A stretch of 64,000 bases of DNA from Clostridium sp. C2-6-12 (GTDB lineage: Bacteria; Bacillota; Clostridia; Clostridiales; Clostridiaceae): the NCBI RefSeq assembly GCF_009928485.1, contig NZ_JAABNP010000025.1, forward strand, positions 1 to 64,000. Reading direction: 5' to 3'. Made by a program: the position numbers and the translations under genes. The notes under the pieces are model-generated. The model was not told the origin of the DNA and did not search any database. It saw nothing but the letters and a program-made list of their open reading frames with translations. This document shows, in pieces, positions 7,857-16,982 of the stretch (the first letter of the stretch is position 1; the number at the start of each line of letters is the position of its first letter).

Positions 7857-8501
7857 TTAAAAGCCATTACCTTTTAGAAATTCTATAGTTATATTGCTTT
7901 CTTCTTTTTCATCTTTTGAGGAAAACAACTTTTCTATATATCTTCCTACTAAATCACATTCTAAATTAACTTTAGAATGAATTTTTTTATTATGAAGAAT
8001 TGTATTTTCCAAGGTATGAGGAATAACAGAAACCTTAAAAATCTCATCATCAACATAAGCAACTGTTAAGCTTATTCCATCTATACTTATAGAACCTTTA
8101 TATATTACGTATCGCAGCACCTCTTGGGGGGCAGAAATTGTTAACCATGTTCCATCACTTTCTTCTTTTATTGAAACTATTTCCCCAATTCCATCAATAT
8201 GACCACTTACAATATGGCCTCCTAATCTATCACTAAGTCTCAATGCTCTTTCTAAATTTAATTTATCTCCAATTTTTAATCTTCCTAAATTTGTTTTATC
8301 CAAAGTCTCCCCCATAACATCTGCACTAAATGAAAAAGCATCTTTTTCTCTTACAGTCAGACATACACCATTAGTAGCAATACTGTCGCCTATTTTAGTA
8401 TCTTCTAGAACTTTGCTACACTTAACTTTCATTATTCCAAAACCATTTCCTGTAATAATTTCTTCTAAAATTCCAACTTCCTCAATAATTCCTGTAAACA
8501 T
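7857..8501 (-). CDS. ribE: Riboflavin synthase, alpha subunit
   Basis: The 214-aa enzyme dismutates two lumazine molecules to riboflavin and the ribityl-aminouracil. It shows the internal duplication of the family: the first lumazine-binding barrel begins MFTGIIEEVG, with DSIATNGVCLTV near residues 38-49, and the second carries GHIVSGHIDGIG and GSISIDGISLTV (about 94-146). The last 20 or so residues beyond the second barrel are charged and variable. It is the second gene of the rib operon, 47 bp after ribD. The symbol ribE follows Firmicute usage; E. coli calls the same enzyme RibC. Confidence 0.96.
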   Translation of the reverse strand: MFTGIIEEVGILEEIITGNGFGIMKVKCSKVLEDTKIGDSIATNGVCLTVREKDAFSFSADVMGETLDKTNLGRLKIGDKLNLERALRLSDRLGGHIVSGHIDGIGEIVSIKEESDGTWLTISAPQEVLRYVIYKGSISIDGISLTVAYVDDEIFKVSVIPHTLENTILHNKKIHSKVNLECDLVGRYIEKLFSSKDEKEESNITIEFLKGNGF

Positions 8502-8548
8502 CTTCCCACCTCATCTCCATTAATTAACCACAAAAATTTTTATTATTA

Positions 8549-9637
8549 TCAAACATTACTTATATAACCTTCAACAACCAAATCTTCACCAATTTTTCTA
8601 TAACTTATATCTTTTAAATTAGGCGCTTCATCCAATTCTGAAAATCCCGTTCCTGCTATACAGCTTTTGCTTTCTTCTCCACCAATTATTTTAGGTGCTA
8701 TGTAAAAAATCACTTTATCCACTACCTTTTCTTCTAATGCAGAAAAATTTAATGTTCCTCCACCTTCAATTAAGATGGAATCTATTCCTTCATTGCCAAG
8801 TGCTTTCATAAGCTCCTTTAAATCTACTTTATTTTTCTTTTCTGAAACTTCTATAACTTTAATTCCTAAAGCTCTTAATGCATTCTTTTTCTCTTCACTT
8901 GAATTAACTGAAGTTGCAACAATAGTTAACTTATCCTTATTGATTATCACTTTAGAATCCATTGGTATTCTAAGATTTGTATCAACTATTATTCTTATTA
9001 ATTTTTTATCATCATTAATTCTACAGGTAAGTTCAGGATTATCTGCAACAACTGTATTCACACCTACCATTATTGAATGAACTCTATTTCTTAAATTTTG
9101 TGAATCATTCCTAGATTCCTCAGAAGTAATCCATTTAGATTTTCCTGTACAAGTTGCTATTTTCCCATCAAGAGACATACCACTTTTTAAGATTACAAAA
9201 GGCGTTTTAGAAGTAATATACTTAATAAATATTTCATTTATCTTTTTACATTCTTCTTCTTTAACTCCAACAATTACTTCTATTCCATGTTCTTTTAATT
9301 TTTTTATACTCTTACCAGCTACTAAATTATTAGGATCTAACATACCTATAACAACTCTTTTAAAATTTTTTTCAATTAGCAAATCTACACATGGAGGTGT
9401 TTTTCCATAATGTGCACAAGGTTCTAAGGTAACATAAATTGTACTTCCTTCTACTGACTTTATTGCATTTTTAACTGCATTTCTTTCAGCATGAGCTTCT
9501 CCATAGCATTCATGATAACCTTCACCTATAATTTCACCTTCTTTAACTATAACTGCACCTACCAAAGGATTGGGATTTACTCTTCCGATTCCTTTCTTAG
9601 CTAATTCTAAGGCTCTCTCCATATATTTCTCATCCAA
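8549..9637 (-). CDS. ribD: Bifunctional deaminase/reductase of riboflavin synthesis
   Basis: The 362-aa fusion carries out deamination and reduction of the pyrimidine intermediate. The N-terminal deaminase (about 1-145) has the zinc site HAERNAV and PCAHYGKTPPC; the C-terminal NADPH-dependent reductase includes LKSGMSLDGKIA and IEGGGTLNFS. The start is taken as TTG at 9637, with AGGAG ten bases before it, because it gives the family N-terminus DEKYMERALELA. The next in-frame ATG would remove five residues. It is the first gene of the operon and lies below the FMN riboswitch and two terminators. Confidence 0.95.
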   Translation of the reverse strand: MDEKYMERALELAKKGIGRVNPNPLVGAVIVKEGEIIGEGYHECYGEAHAERNAVKNAIKSVEGSTIYVTLEPCAHYGKTPPCVDLLIEKNFKRVVIGMLDPNNLVAGKSIKKLKEHGIEVIVGVKEEECKKINEIFIKYITSKTPFVILKSGMSLDGKIATCTGKSKWITSEESRNDSQNLRNRVHSIMVGVNTVVADNPELTCRINDDKKLIRIIVDTNLRIPMDSKVIINKDKLTIVATSVNSSEEKKNALRALGIKVIEVSEKKNKVDLKELMKALGNEGIDSILIEGGGTLNFSALEEKVVDKVIFYIAPKIIGGEESKSCIAGTGFSELDEAPNLKDISYRKIGEDLVVEGYISNV

Positions 9638-9687
9638 GAATCATCATCTCCTAAACATATTTTTACCCATTATAATTTTCTCAATAC

Positions 9688-9722
9688 AAAAAAACCCTGA
9701 AGTTTATATAAATCTTCAGAGT
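9688..9722 (-). terminator. Second terminator of the FMN riboswitch leader
   Basis: On the minus strand ACTCTGAAG (9722-9714) pairs with CTTCAGGGT (9702-9694) with one G-U pair, followed by seven T. It lies between the riboswitch and ribD, about 50 bp before the start codon. Its left arm can also pair with the riboswitch 5' strand. Confidence 0.8.
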
Positions 9723-9865
9723 TTTTATTATATCCATAAATATTAGTATTATTTAAAATTAATATTTCAAAATAATTTGCTTAATTTTTAATTGTTATAA
9801 GAAAATAAGTAAGCGTTTTTTACATATTCATTAAAATATGTAATATAACACTAACTCTTAACAAT

Positions 9866-9896
9866 AAAAAACCCTGAATTTTAAAAAATTCAGGGT
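9866..9896 (-). terminator. First terminator of the FMN riboswitch leader
   Basis: ACCCTGAATT (9896-9887) pairs with AATTCAGGGT (9880-9871) on the minus strand, then a T tract. It begins about 60 bases past the end of the aptamer, the usual distance for an expression platform. Confidence 0.85.
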
Positions 9897-9957
9897 ATAA
9901 ATACAAATTAATATAAATATTTAAAATTTTAATTTTAAATATAATAACATCAATAAC

Positions 9958-10069
9958 CATCTTCTTTCATCCAGACTATACTGTCGGCTTCGGAGTTTAA
10001 CCGAATCTGCTTTTTCAAGCTTGCGGGCTGTACCGCCGATAGGGAATTTCACCCAACCCTGAAGACACT
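9958..10069 (-). ncRNA. FMN riboswitch (RFN element)
   Basis: On the minus strand the segment shows the conserved RFN blocks in order: CTTCAGGGTTGGGTGAAATT at the 5' side, CCGGCGGTA-like CGGCGGTACAGCCCGC, an internal CCGAAGCCGACAGT, and GGATGAAAGAAGATGG at the 3' side. FMN binding should favour termination ahead of ribD, lowering riboflavin synthesis. The aptamer sits directly between the DUF6398 gene and the rib operon and precedes two terminators. Confidence 0.96.
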
Positions 10070-10088
10070 TTATTTAATTTTCTATTAC

Positions 10089-10117
10089 ATGGTATCACAC
10101 CAATTTTAGAATGTAAA
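10089..10117 (-). promoter_or_regulatory. Promoter of the riboflavin operon
   Basis: TTTACA (10117-10112) and TACCAT (10094-10089) are 17 bases apart on the minus strand, placing the start near 10080, about ten bases before the aptamer. It begins right at the end of the preceding gene. Confidence 0.6.
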
Positions 10118-10120
10118 GTA

Positions 10121-11329
10121 TTAAATGAACTTTAACATATCAAAATCCTTTTTCTTATCTTTAATCCATTGTATCATTTTAGGATCATTCCATGCTTCCA
10201 ATCCAATGCTAGCATATCTTATCGCTTCCTCTTCGCTACCAAATCTAGCTATATGTGGAAGTGTGCTTGGAACTCTTTTTTGTTTTACCAAATAAGGTAT
10301 AACAAAAGGATTTCTCTTATATGCTCTTCTTAAAGCACTTTCCGCAGCTTTAACTTCATTAGTTTTATATAAAAATGCAACTCTACTGTAATTTATGGCT
10401 GCTGAATTATCTTTTTCGTATTTTTCTAACAATTCTTCTAATTGGGCATACCTTTCTTCAGATAAAAGCCAGTTAGCAAGTAGATTTCTAACCATTAACA
10501 CATCGTACTCATTATGCTTCAAAATATCAAGTGCGTTCTCAATTGCTGCTTCTTTTTCACCATTTTCCCATAAATGAACTGCTAAAGTATATTTTGCTCC
10601 AAAAAATGGTTCAGCTTCTTTTATCTTAAAAATTTCAGCTGGTGCTGTTTCAAGATTATTTATTTTTAATATATTCTTTGCAGCTTCAACCGCCTTTTCT
10701 AAAAGTTCTTTTTTTTGATCGTTATTTAACGCTGAATCTTTTGATAAGATAATATATGCATCTGCACAGTCTTTACATATTTCTAATGCTTCTTTTGCAT
10801 ATTTTGCTTTATTTTTATAATTTTTTTGTTTCCATGCAAATTCCACAACATCTTGTGCTTCTACATATTCCTTATTAGGAACAAAATAAAAAGACTCTTT
10901 TCCTACTTCTTCATTTATATTTTCCGAAATCTCTAATGTAGCTGCAACTTCTGATACTTCAGTATTTCTATTTACTATCCACTGTATGTTCTCTTTTGAT
11001 AAATCAAGAAGAACTTTAACTTCTTTGGATTTGCTAGTACCTGTGCTACTGCTTACGCCAAATTCCTTATATAAATCTGCCGCTTTAATATATGGCTCTT
11101 CTTTTGAATCAAAAAGGTCATTTATAGTTCCTATAGCATGTACTATACCTACTGCCCAAGAAAGACTTTTCCCTTTCTTCAATTTATCCTCATTATTTAA
11201 ACATAAAGTTTCAGCTGCTTTTACACAAATATTTTCGTATTCTTCATTAAGATATTCACTTGAAAAACTCTTTATCTTATCAACTATTTCTTCATACTTG
11301 CTAGCTATTAAGTTAGATAGTTCTTGCAT
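10121..11329 (-). CDS. DUF6398 / TPR-like repeat protein
   Basis: The 402-aa protein has no signal peptide or membrane segment. The N-terminal third (about 35-115) resembles DUF6398: a helical segment, then LSWAVGIVHAIGTINDLFD and a small helix-turn-helix-like GVSSSTGTSKSKEVKVLL. From about residue 150 the protein is a string of helical pairs of TPR type, for example YKNKAKYAKEALEICKDCAD, reminiscent of ST7-like repeats. The role is unknown; a scaffold or regulatory protein is plausible. It is transcribed alone, divergently from the amidase-like gene, and ends directly against the rib promoter. Confidence 0.7.
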   Translation of the reverse strand: MQELSNLIASKYEEIVDKIKSFSSEYLNEEYENICVKAAETLCLNNEDKLKKGKSLSWAVGIVHAIGTINDLFDSKEEPYIKAADLYKEFGVSSSTGTSKSKEVKVLLDLSKENIQWIVNRNTEVSEVAATLEISENINEEVGKESFYFVPNKEYVEAQDVVEFAWKQKNYKNKAKYAKEALEICKDCADAYIILSKDSALNNDQKKELLEKAVEAAKNILKINNLETAPAEIFKIKEAEPFFGAKYTLAVHLWENGEKEAAIENALDILKHNEYDVLMVRNLLANWLLSEERYAQLEELLEKYEKDNSAAINYSRVAFLYKTNEVKAAESALRRAYKRNPFVIPYLVKQKRVPSTLPHIARFGSEEEAIRYASIGLEAWNDPKMIQWIKDKKKDFDMLKFI

Positions 11330-11801
11330 TATTTGATAGCTCCTTTATTAAAAATCTTTGACAAATTTGATTTTATCCCATAACAATTACTATTTACAAG
11401 TATATTCACCAAATTTATATTTATTATTTTAAATTATGTATGCTAATACATAAAAAATACCAGATATTGTTTTTGCAAATTCAATCACGTTATATTATAG
11501 CACAATTAGTACAATTATATCTACTTATTAATTTTTATGTTTATTATTTTTTTATTATGTTTTATTTTGCAAAGATATTTTTCAGTAATATTTTTAGTAT
11601 ATTATTTCAACTTATGTAATAGACATATAGTAAAAAGCTAATATAAAAAGACAAAATTTTAATAACCGCTTCTTTATATTCCTCGGTATTCATATACAAA
11701 ATCAACTTATTTTTATAGTTTTAATGAACATAGTTATTTGGGTTAATTAACTATATCATTAGTCTTTTATATTACTTAATCAATTTTGACAGGAAATAAT
11801 C
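11330..11801. other. 472-bp divergent intergenic region without a gene
   Basis: It is very AT-rich and lies between the DUF6398 gene (minus) and the amidase-like gene (plus). I see no ORF with a ribosome site and no RNA signature. A TATAAT on the minus strand near 11495 could be a -10 box, but its -35 is poor. Confidence 0.4.
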
Positions 11802-12782
11802 ATGTTACTAAAAAATTTATATAATCTATGTATTCTTCTTTCCACTTCTTATGAATCTTTAAACTCAATAAATAATACCATAGATATTTTACCTCCTTTT
11901 ATTCGTGAAAATTTATTTCACAAAAAACTTTTTTACTTTAAATGGTCAGAAAAATTTCATTCTTCCTTTAATAATTTAAGATTTACTTATTCCTATGATA
12001 TATTAGATCAAAATTCTAAATTCATTAAAATAAAATTAACTCTAAATTATTTTTTTACAATAGAAAATAATCTTAAGAGTATACCTTCAGGATGCATATA
12101 TGAGTATATTTTAATTTTAGAACATTTTCATGATAAATATAAGCTGCAATTTTTACTTGAACATGAAGAAAATCCTTGTTTATACAATTCATTATTAAAT
12201 ACTGACTTAGAGGAAATTCCTAATTTATCTTTTTATCCGACTCAAAGCTTATGGATAAACAAACTTTCATCACTAGAATCATTATATACAACTTATATGG
12301 ACTCTATTGGTGAAAACCAAAATTCTATTAAACGTAATGACTCTAATTTTAACATTACCGATGCATGTACTTATGCAGAAAAATTTGCCTTAACCCCAAA
12401 TCCTAACTACAAATCTTTTGAAAATATTGGTGGAGATTGCACAAATTTTATTTCACAGATTCTTTTTGCTGGTGGATTAAAACAGAATAATTCTTGGAAA
12501 CCATACTCTATGCCTTGGATTCGAGTTGAAGATCTTTATCAATATTTAACAACAAACAAGTTAGCTATTAAACTGCCAAGTCAAACTATATTATCTAAAG
12601 GGTGTGTAATACAATTCTATACACCTGAAATAGGACGATATTTTCATAATGGCTTTATAACTTATGAACTCCCAAATCATGATTACTTATATTGCTGCCA
12701 TAGTTATAACAAGTTAAATTATCCTTTAAGTCAAATTTATCCTCATAGATATCCTGTTCTTAGAGCTTTAAAAATAATTTAA
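11802..12782 (+). CDS. Amidase_6-domain protein (putative peptidoglycan amidase fold)
   Basis: The C-terminal half of this 326-aa protein (about 185-326) is an Amidase_6 domain: an N-terminal ACTYAEKFA helix, the catalytic-type GGDCTNFISQ with its cysteine near residue 211, and histidines in FHNGFITYE and CCHSYN. NlpC/P60-like papain folds use such a Cys-His pair. The N-terminal half (about 1-180) is unrecognised and has no clear signal peptide, so secretion is uncertain. AGGAAAT precedes the ATG. The gene stands alone on the plus strand, convergent with purB across a shared hairpin. Similar proteins are common in sporulating clostridia. Confidence 0.8.
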   Translation: MLLKNLYNLCILLSTSYESLNSINNTIDILPPFIRENLFHKKLFYFKWSEKFHSSFNNLRFTYSYDILDQNSKFIKIKLTLNYFFTIENNLKSIPSGCIYEYILILEHFHDKYKLQFLLEHEENPCLYNSLLNTDLEEIPNLSFYPTQSLWINKLSSLESLYTTYMDSIGENQNSIKRNDSNFNITDACTYAEKFALTPNPNYKSFENIGGDCTNFISQILFAGGLKQNNSWKPYSMPWIRVEDLYQYLTTNKLAIKLPSQTILSKGCVIQFYTPEIGRYFHNGFITYELPNHDYLYCCHSYNKLNYPLSQIYPHRYPVLRALKII

Positions 12783-12792
12783 AATTTTAATA

Positions 12793-12822
12793 AAACCATG
12801 CACCTTAAAATGCATGGTTTTA
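12793..12822. terminator. Bidirectional terminator between the amidase gene and purB
   Basis: AAAACCATGCA and TGCATGGTTTT pair around a short loop, with T-rich flanks on both strands. It serves the two convergent genes. Confidence 0.8.
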
Positions 12823-12853
12823 ATCTTTACTTCAAATTCCATTTTATCTAATA

Positions 12854-14284
12854 TTAAACAGTTATTTCACTCTTTATTTCTAAAGCTTCCTTATTAGCAT
12901 TGATAATTGGATCAACATATTCATCAATAAATTCTATAACTTGGCTTGGTGATCTTCCAACAAATTTAATCGGATCAATAATTGCAAGTATTTCATCTTT
13001 AGAAAGACCAAATGAGTCATCATTGATTATTCTATCTATTAAGTCATTATCTAAACCTTCACCTTTTACTCTTTGAGCTGCTGCCATTGAGTGAACTCTT
13101 ATATTTTCATGCAATTCTTGTCTATCCTTACCTCTCTTTACAGCTTCCATCATTATATTTTCAGTAGCCATAAATGGTAATTCTCTAAGTACATGGGCTG
13201 CTATAACCTTATCATATACAACCATGTTTTCTGCAATATTAATATATAAATTTAATACTCCATCTAATGCTAAGAAACCTTCTGCAACAGACAATCTCTT
13301 ATTAGCTGAATCATCTAAAGTTCTTTCAAACCATTGTGTTCCTGCTGTAATTGCTGGATTTAATGCGTCTACTATTACATATCTAGCCAATGCACTAATT
13401 CTTTCACTTCTCATAGGATTTCTCTTATATGCCATAGCTGATGATCCTATCTGATTCTTTTCAAATGGCTCTTCCATTTCTTTCATACTTTGAAGTAATC
13501 TTAAGTCATTGCTAAATTTATAAGCACTTTGAGCAACTTCTGATAATGTATTTAACACTATTGAATCAAGCTTTCTTGGATAAGTTTGACCTGTAACTCC
13601 AAAGCTTTTTTCAAATCCCATTTTTTCAGCTACTATTTCTTCTAAAGCCTTAACCTTACTTTCATCCCCATCAAACAATTCCATAAAGCTAGCTTGAGTT
13701 CCTGTAGTTCCTTTAACTCCTAAAAGCTTTAATTTTGATAATAAGAAATCTATATTTTCAATATCCAATACTAAATCCTGCATCCATAATGTTGCTCTTT
13801 TACCTACAGTAGTTAATTGAGCTGGTTGAAAATGTGTAAAACCTAATGTTGGCATATCTTTATATTGAATAGCGAAATTTTTCAAATGATTTAATACTGT
13901 TACTATTTTTTGCTTAATTAAATTTAGAGCGTCTCTCAATATTATAACATCAGTATTATCTCCAACATAACAAGATGTAGCCCCTAAATGAATTATGCCT
14001 TTAGCTGTAGGACATTGAAGACCATAAGCATGAACATGACTCATAACATCATGTCTTACTTCTTTTTCTTTTTTAGCAGCTTCTTCATAATTTATATCAT
14101 TAATATGTTCCTTTAATTCCTTTATTTGCTCTTCAGTTATATTTAAACCAAGTTCTCTTTCACCTTCTGCAAGAGCTACCCATAACTTTCTCCAAGTTGT
14201 GAATTTCATATCATCAGAAAAAATGAAACTCATTTCCTTAGATGCATATCTTGAATTTAAAGGTGTGCTATATAAATTTCTCAT
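12854..14284 (-). CDS. purB: Adenylosuccinate lyase
   Basis: The 476-aa enzyme of the fumarase/aspartase superfamily cleaves SAICAR to AICAR and adenylosuccinate to AMP. The superfamily signature GSSAMAYKRNPMRSE is at about residues 280-294, containing the catalytic serine in its flexible loop. HGAT-like HLGATSCYVGDNTD (about 99-112) and THFQPAQ are also present. The length fits the longer clostridial and eukaryotic-type PurB. A ribosome site GTGGAGG precedes the ATG. It is monocistronic here, away from the pur operon, with its own promoter and a terminator. Confidence 0.97.
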   Translation of the reverse strand: MRNLYSTPLNSRYASKEMSFIFSDDMKFTTWRKLWVALAEGERELGLNITEEQIKELKEHINDINYEEAAKKEKEVRHDVMSHVHAYGLQCPTAKGIIHLGATSCYVGDNTDVIILRDALNLIKQKIVTVLNHLKNFAIQYKDMPTLGFTHFQPAQLTTVGKRATLWMQDLVLDIENIDFLLSKLKLLGVKGTTGTQASFMELFDGDESKVKALEEIVAEKMGFEKSFGVTGQTYPRKLDSIVLNTLSEVAQSAYKFSNDLRLLQSMKEMEEPFEKNQIGSSAMAYKRNPMRSERISALARYVIVDALNPAITAGTQWFERTLDDSANKRLSVAEGFLALDGVLNLYINIAENMVVYDKVIAAHVLRELPFMATENIMMEAVKRGKDRQELHENIRVHSMAAAQRVKGEGLDNDLIDRIINDDSFGLSKDEILAIIDPIKFVGRSPSQVIEFIDEYVDPIINANKEALEIKSEITV

Positions 14285-14334
14285 TCAAAAACCTCCACAC
14301 GAATATATTTTATACTTTTTCTTTCAACATTCGT

Positions 14335-14364
14335 ATTATATCATATTTTTTTCATTTTTGACTA
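14335..14364 (-). promoter_or_regulatory. Promoter of purB
   Basis: TATAAT (14340-14335) is preceded 18 bases upstream by TAGTCA (14364-14359), four of six matches to the -35 consensus. The leader would be about 45 bases. Confidence 0.55.
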
Positions 14365-14407
14365 TTAATTTTTTATTTTTAAAGAAATTTGTTCAATTTC
14401 AATGAAA

Positions 14408-14444
14408 CCCCCATCTCAAAAATTTTATTGTTTTGAGATGGGGG
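14408..14444 (-). terminator. Second hairpin after ptsH
   Basis: Perfect 14-base arms CCCCCATCTCAAAA (14408-14421) and its complement (14431-14444). The minus-strand tail TTTCATT is only moderately T-rich, so it is probably a backup terminator insulating purB. Confidence 0.6.
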
Positions 14445-14447
14445 AGA

Positions 14448-14500
14448 ATAAAAAAAATGAACTGCCTAAAGTAAAAATAAAATTTCTACTTTAAGGCAGC
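14448..14500 (-). terminator. Terminator of ptsH
   Basis: CTGCCTTAAAGTA and its near complement (14463-14500) form a long stem 15 bp past the ptsH stop, followed on the minus strand by eight T at 14457-14450. Confidence 0.85.
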
Positions 14501-14514
14501 TCCTTTTCTGTATA

Positions 14515-14775
14515 TTAGTCTTCTAATGTTTCAACTAATTTAACAAGTTCTTCAACAGCTAAAGCTTCGTCATCTCCTGAAGCTACAACTTTGATTACGG
14601 CATCTTTAGTTACTGCTAAAGATAAAACACCGATTAAGCTCTTCACATTTGCTTTCTTTCCGTTGTATTCTATACTAACGTCTGATTTAAATGATGAAGC
14701 CTTCTTTACTAATAAAGTTGCTGGTCTAGCATGAAGACCAGATGAGTTTTTTACTGTAACCTCTTTTGCTATCAT
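14515..14775 (-). CDS. ptsH: Phosphocarrier protein HPr
   Basis: This 86-aa protein passes phosphate from enzyme I to sugar-specific EIIA domains of the phosphotransferase system. The phosphorylated histidine is H15 in SGLHARPA, and the regulatory serine is S46 in VKSLIGVLSLAV. Having H15 rather than Q15 argues for HPr and against the Crh paralogue. Phosphorylated S46 is the CcpA corepressor in Firmicutes, which is relevant to the cre-like site near buk. No ptsI gene lies beside it; it is transcribed alone between spoVS and purB, with its own promoter and two terminators. Confidence 0.95.
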   Translation of the reverse strand: MIAKEVTVKNSSGLHARPATLLVKKASSFKSDVSIEYNGKKANVKSLIGVLSLAVTKDAVIKVVASGDDEALAVEELVKLVETLED

Positions 14776-14827
14776 TAATATACACCTCTTTACAAAAAAA
14801 TTAATAAATATAGCATTTAACTATTAT

Positions 14828-14856
14828 AGTATAATCGTTTTTACATATAATTTCAA
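14828..14856 (-). promoter_or_regulatory. Sigma-A promoter of ptsH
   Basis: TTGAAA (14856-14851) and TATACT (14833-14828) are 17 bases apart on the minus strand, about 50 bp before the start codon. Confidence 0.75.
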
Positions 14857-14903
14857 CTCAAAATTACTGCTTGACCTCTAATTAATTAAAATAAAAATTT
14901 AAA

Positions 14904-15164
14904 TTATCTAGGTTGTACTATTAATTTTATTGCTGTTCTTTCTTCTCCATCAATTTGTATATCAGTAAAAGCTGGTACACAAATGATATCCTTTCCACTT
15001 GGTGCCACAAAACCTCTTGCTATAGCAATAGCTTTAACTGCTTGATTTATAGCTCCTGCTCCGACAGCTTGAATTTCTGCAATATTTTGATCCTTGATTA
15101 TAGCTGCTAATGCACCTGCTACAGAATTTGGATTTGATTTTGTTGATACTTTTAATACGTCCAT
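14904..15164 (-). CDS. spoVS: Stage V sporulation protein S
   Basis: The 86-aa protein matches the highly conserved SpoVS/Alba-like family: MDVLKVSTKSNPNSVAGALA at the start, then VGAGAINQAVKAIAIARGF, and a C-terminal LIVQPR. In Bacillus subtilis it is needed for stage V (coat and cortex) and affects septation; it binds nucleic acid as a small dimer. AGGAGG lies nine bases before the ATG. It is one gene away from rny, as in Bacillus. A perfect-looking sigma-H promoter lies 50 bp upstream, so expression at the start of sporulation is expected. Confidence 0.96.
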   Translation of the reverse strand: MDVLKVSTKSNPNSVAGALAAIIKDQNIAEIQAVGAGAINQAVKAIAIARGFVAPSGKDIICVPAFTDIQIDGEERTAIKLIVQPR

Positions 15165-15213
15165 TTTTGTTATTCCTCCTAGAATTTACTCTACAAATCG
15201 TTTACATCATAAT

Positions 15214-15242
15214 ATATTCTATATCTTTCCTCAAATTCCTTT
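15214..15242 (-). promoter_or_regulatory. Sigma-H promoter of spoVS
   Basis: On the minus strand AAAGGAATT (15242-15234) and ATAGAATAT (15222-15214) are 11 bases apart. They match the sigma-H consensus RNAGGAWWW-N11/12-RNNGAATWW at every defined position. Confidence 0.75.
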
Positions 15243-15338
15243 TTTTAATTATGATAATTTAAAATATTTTTGTTAATAACACAATAACATTTTCTCTAAG
15301 ACGAAAATCAAGAAAACGTTATCTCATATCATATTATA

Positions 15339-15374
15339 AAATGAAGTATATTTTTTACAAAATATACTTCATTT
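15339..15374 (-). terminator. Terminator of rny
   Basis: Perfect 15-base arms (15339-15353 and 15360-15374) enclose a six-base loop, starting 3 bp past the rny stop. The tail is T-rich on both strands. Confidence 0.75.
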
Positions 15375-15376
15375 TT

Positions 15377-16921
15377 TTATTTAGCAAAATCTATTGCTCT
15401 TGTTTCTCTTATAACATTAATTTTTATTTGTCCTGGATATTCAAGTTCTTCTTCGACACTCTTAACTAAATTACGTGCCAATTCAACTATTCCAGCATCA
15501 TCAACTTTTTCTGGTTTAACCATAATTCTAATCTCTCTACCAGCTTGAATGGCATATGACTTTTCTACACCTTCATGTGAATTTGCAATTTCCTCTAACT
15601 TTTCCAATCTCTTAATGTATGCTTCTAATGTCTCTCTTCTAGCCCCTGGTCTAGCTGCCGATATAGCATCTGCGGCTTGAACTAGTACGGCTTCTAAAGA
15701 TTGCATTTCTACATCTGAATGATGCGCTGCTATTGCATTTATTACTAATGGTGATTCATGATACTTTTTAGCTAGATCTCCGCCAATTAAAGCATGTGGC
15801 CCTTCTTGCTCTTGATCAACAGCTTTACCTATATCATGTAGCAATCCTGCCCTTTTAGCCAAAGTAACATCTAAACCTAGCTCTGAAGCCATTAAGCCAG
15901 CTAAGTATGAAACTTCTATGGAATGTTTTAATACATTTTGACCATAACTTGTTCTATACTTTAATCTACCAAGAAGTCTTATAATTTCAGGATGTAGTCC
16001 ATGTACTCCAGTTTCAAGAGCTGCTTGCTCTCCTTCTTCCTTTATATTGGCCTCTACGTCCTTAGTTGCCCTTTCAACCATCTCTTCGATTCTTGCTGGA
16101 TGTATTCTGCCATCCACTATTAACTTTTCTAGTGCCAATCTTGCAACTTCTCTCCTAATAGGGTCGAAGCTAGAAAGAATGACTGCTTCTGGAGTATCAT
16201 CAATAATTAAATCTACCCCTGTTAATGTTTCTAAGGTTCTAATGTTTCTTCCTTCTCTACCTATAATTCTACCTTTCATCTCATCATTCGGTAGTGCAAC
16301 AACGTGTACAGTTGTTTCAGACACATGATCAGCAGCACATCTTTGGATCGCAGTTGTAATTATTTCCCTTGATCTCTTGTCTGCCTCTTCCTTTGCCTTA
16401 CTTTCAATATCTTTTATCATTAAAGCAGCATCATGTGTAATTTCCTTTCTGATTTCATCCAAAAGGATTTCACGAGCTTCTTCACTAGAAAGGGCTGATA
16501 CTCTTTCAAGTTCTGCTCTTCTTTCTTCATAAAGTTTCTGTACCTTTGCTTCTACTTGATCTAATTCAAGCATTCTTTCATTGATTGTTTCGTCTTTCTT
16601 TTCAAGAATTTCACTTTTCTTATCAAGCGCTTCTTCTCTTTGAATTACTCTTCTTTCAAGCCTTTGAATCTCACTTCGTCTTTCACGAGATTCCTTTTCG
16701 AAATCATTTCTTAATTTATGAAGTTCTTCCTTTGCCTCAAGGATTGATTCCTTTTTAATTGATTCAGCTTCCTTTTTAGCTTTTATTAAAACTTCTTCTG
16801 TTTCTTTTTCAATCGACTCAATTTTAGCTTTTGACGTATTTTGAATCGTTTTATAAACCACTATTCCTAATACTAATAGAATTACTATATCTATTGGTAT
16901 TATAAACGCTAGTCCTTCCAC
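15377..16921 (-). CDS. rny: Ribonuclease Y
   Basis: The 514-aa membrane-anchored endoribonuclease starts mRNA decay in Firmicutes. In order: one N-terminal transmembrane helix (about 4-22), a long charged coiled coil (about 30-200), a KH RNA-binding domain containing [15 protein letters not shown] (about 215-230), and an HD domain with [11 protein letters not shown] and the metal-binding LLHDIGK (about 330-365). The start is GTG at 16921 with AGGAGG seven bases upstream; an overlapping ATG two bases upstream is out of frame. The length equals that of typical orthologues. It lies between tepA and spoVS, as in Bacillus. Confidence 0.98.
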   Translation of the reverse strand: MEGLAFIIPIDIVILLVLGIVVYKTIQNTSKAKIESIEKETEEVLIKAKKEAESIKKESILEAKEELHKLRNDFEKESRERRSEIQRLERRVIQREEALDKKSEILEKKDETINERMLELDQVEAKVQKLYEERRAELERVSALSSEEAREILLDEIRKEITHDAALMIKDIESKAKEEADKRSREIITTAIQRCAADHVSETTVHVVALPNDEMKGRIIGREGRNIRTLETLTGVDLIIDDTPEAVILSSFDPIRREVARLALEKLIVDGRIHPARIEEMVERATKDVEANIKEEGEQAALETGVHGLHPEIIRLLGRLKYRTSYGQNVLKHSIEVSYLAGLMASELGLDVTLAKRAGLLHDIGKAVDQEQEGPHALIGGDLAKKYHESPLVINAIAAHHSDVEMQSLEAVLVQAADAISAARPGARRETLEAYIKRLEKLEEIANSHEGVEKSYAIQAGREIRIMVKPEKVDDAGIVELARNLVKSVEEELEYPGQIKINVIRETRAIDFAK

Positions 16922-16982
16922 ATAAACACCTCCTAATTTGATATTTTCTCGCTATATTACTAACAAGAAAGTATAGTCGGTG

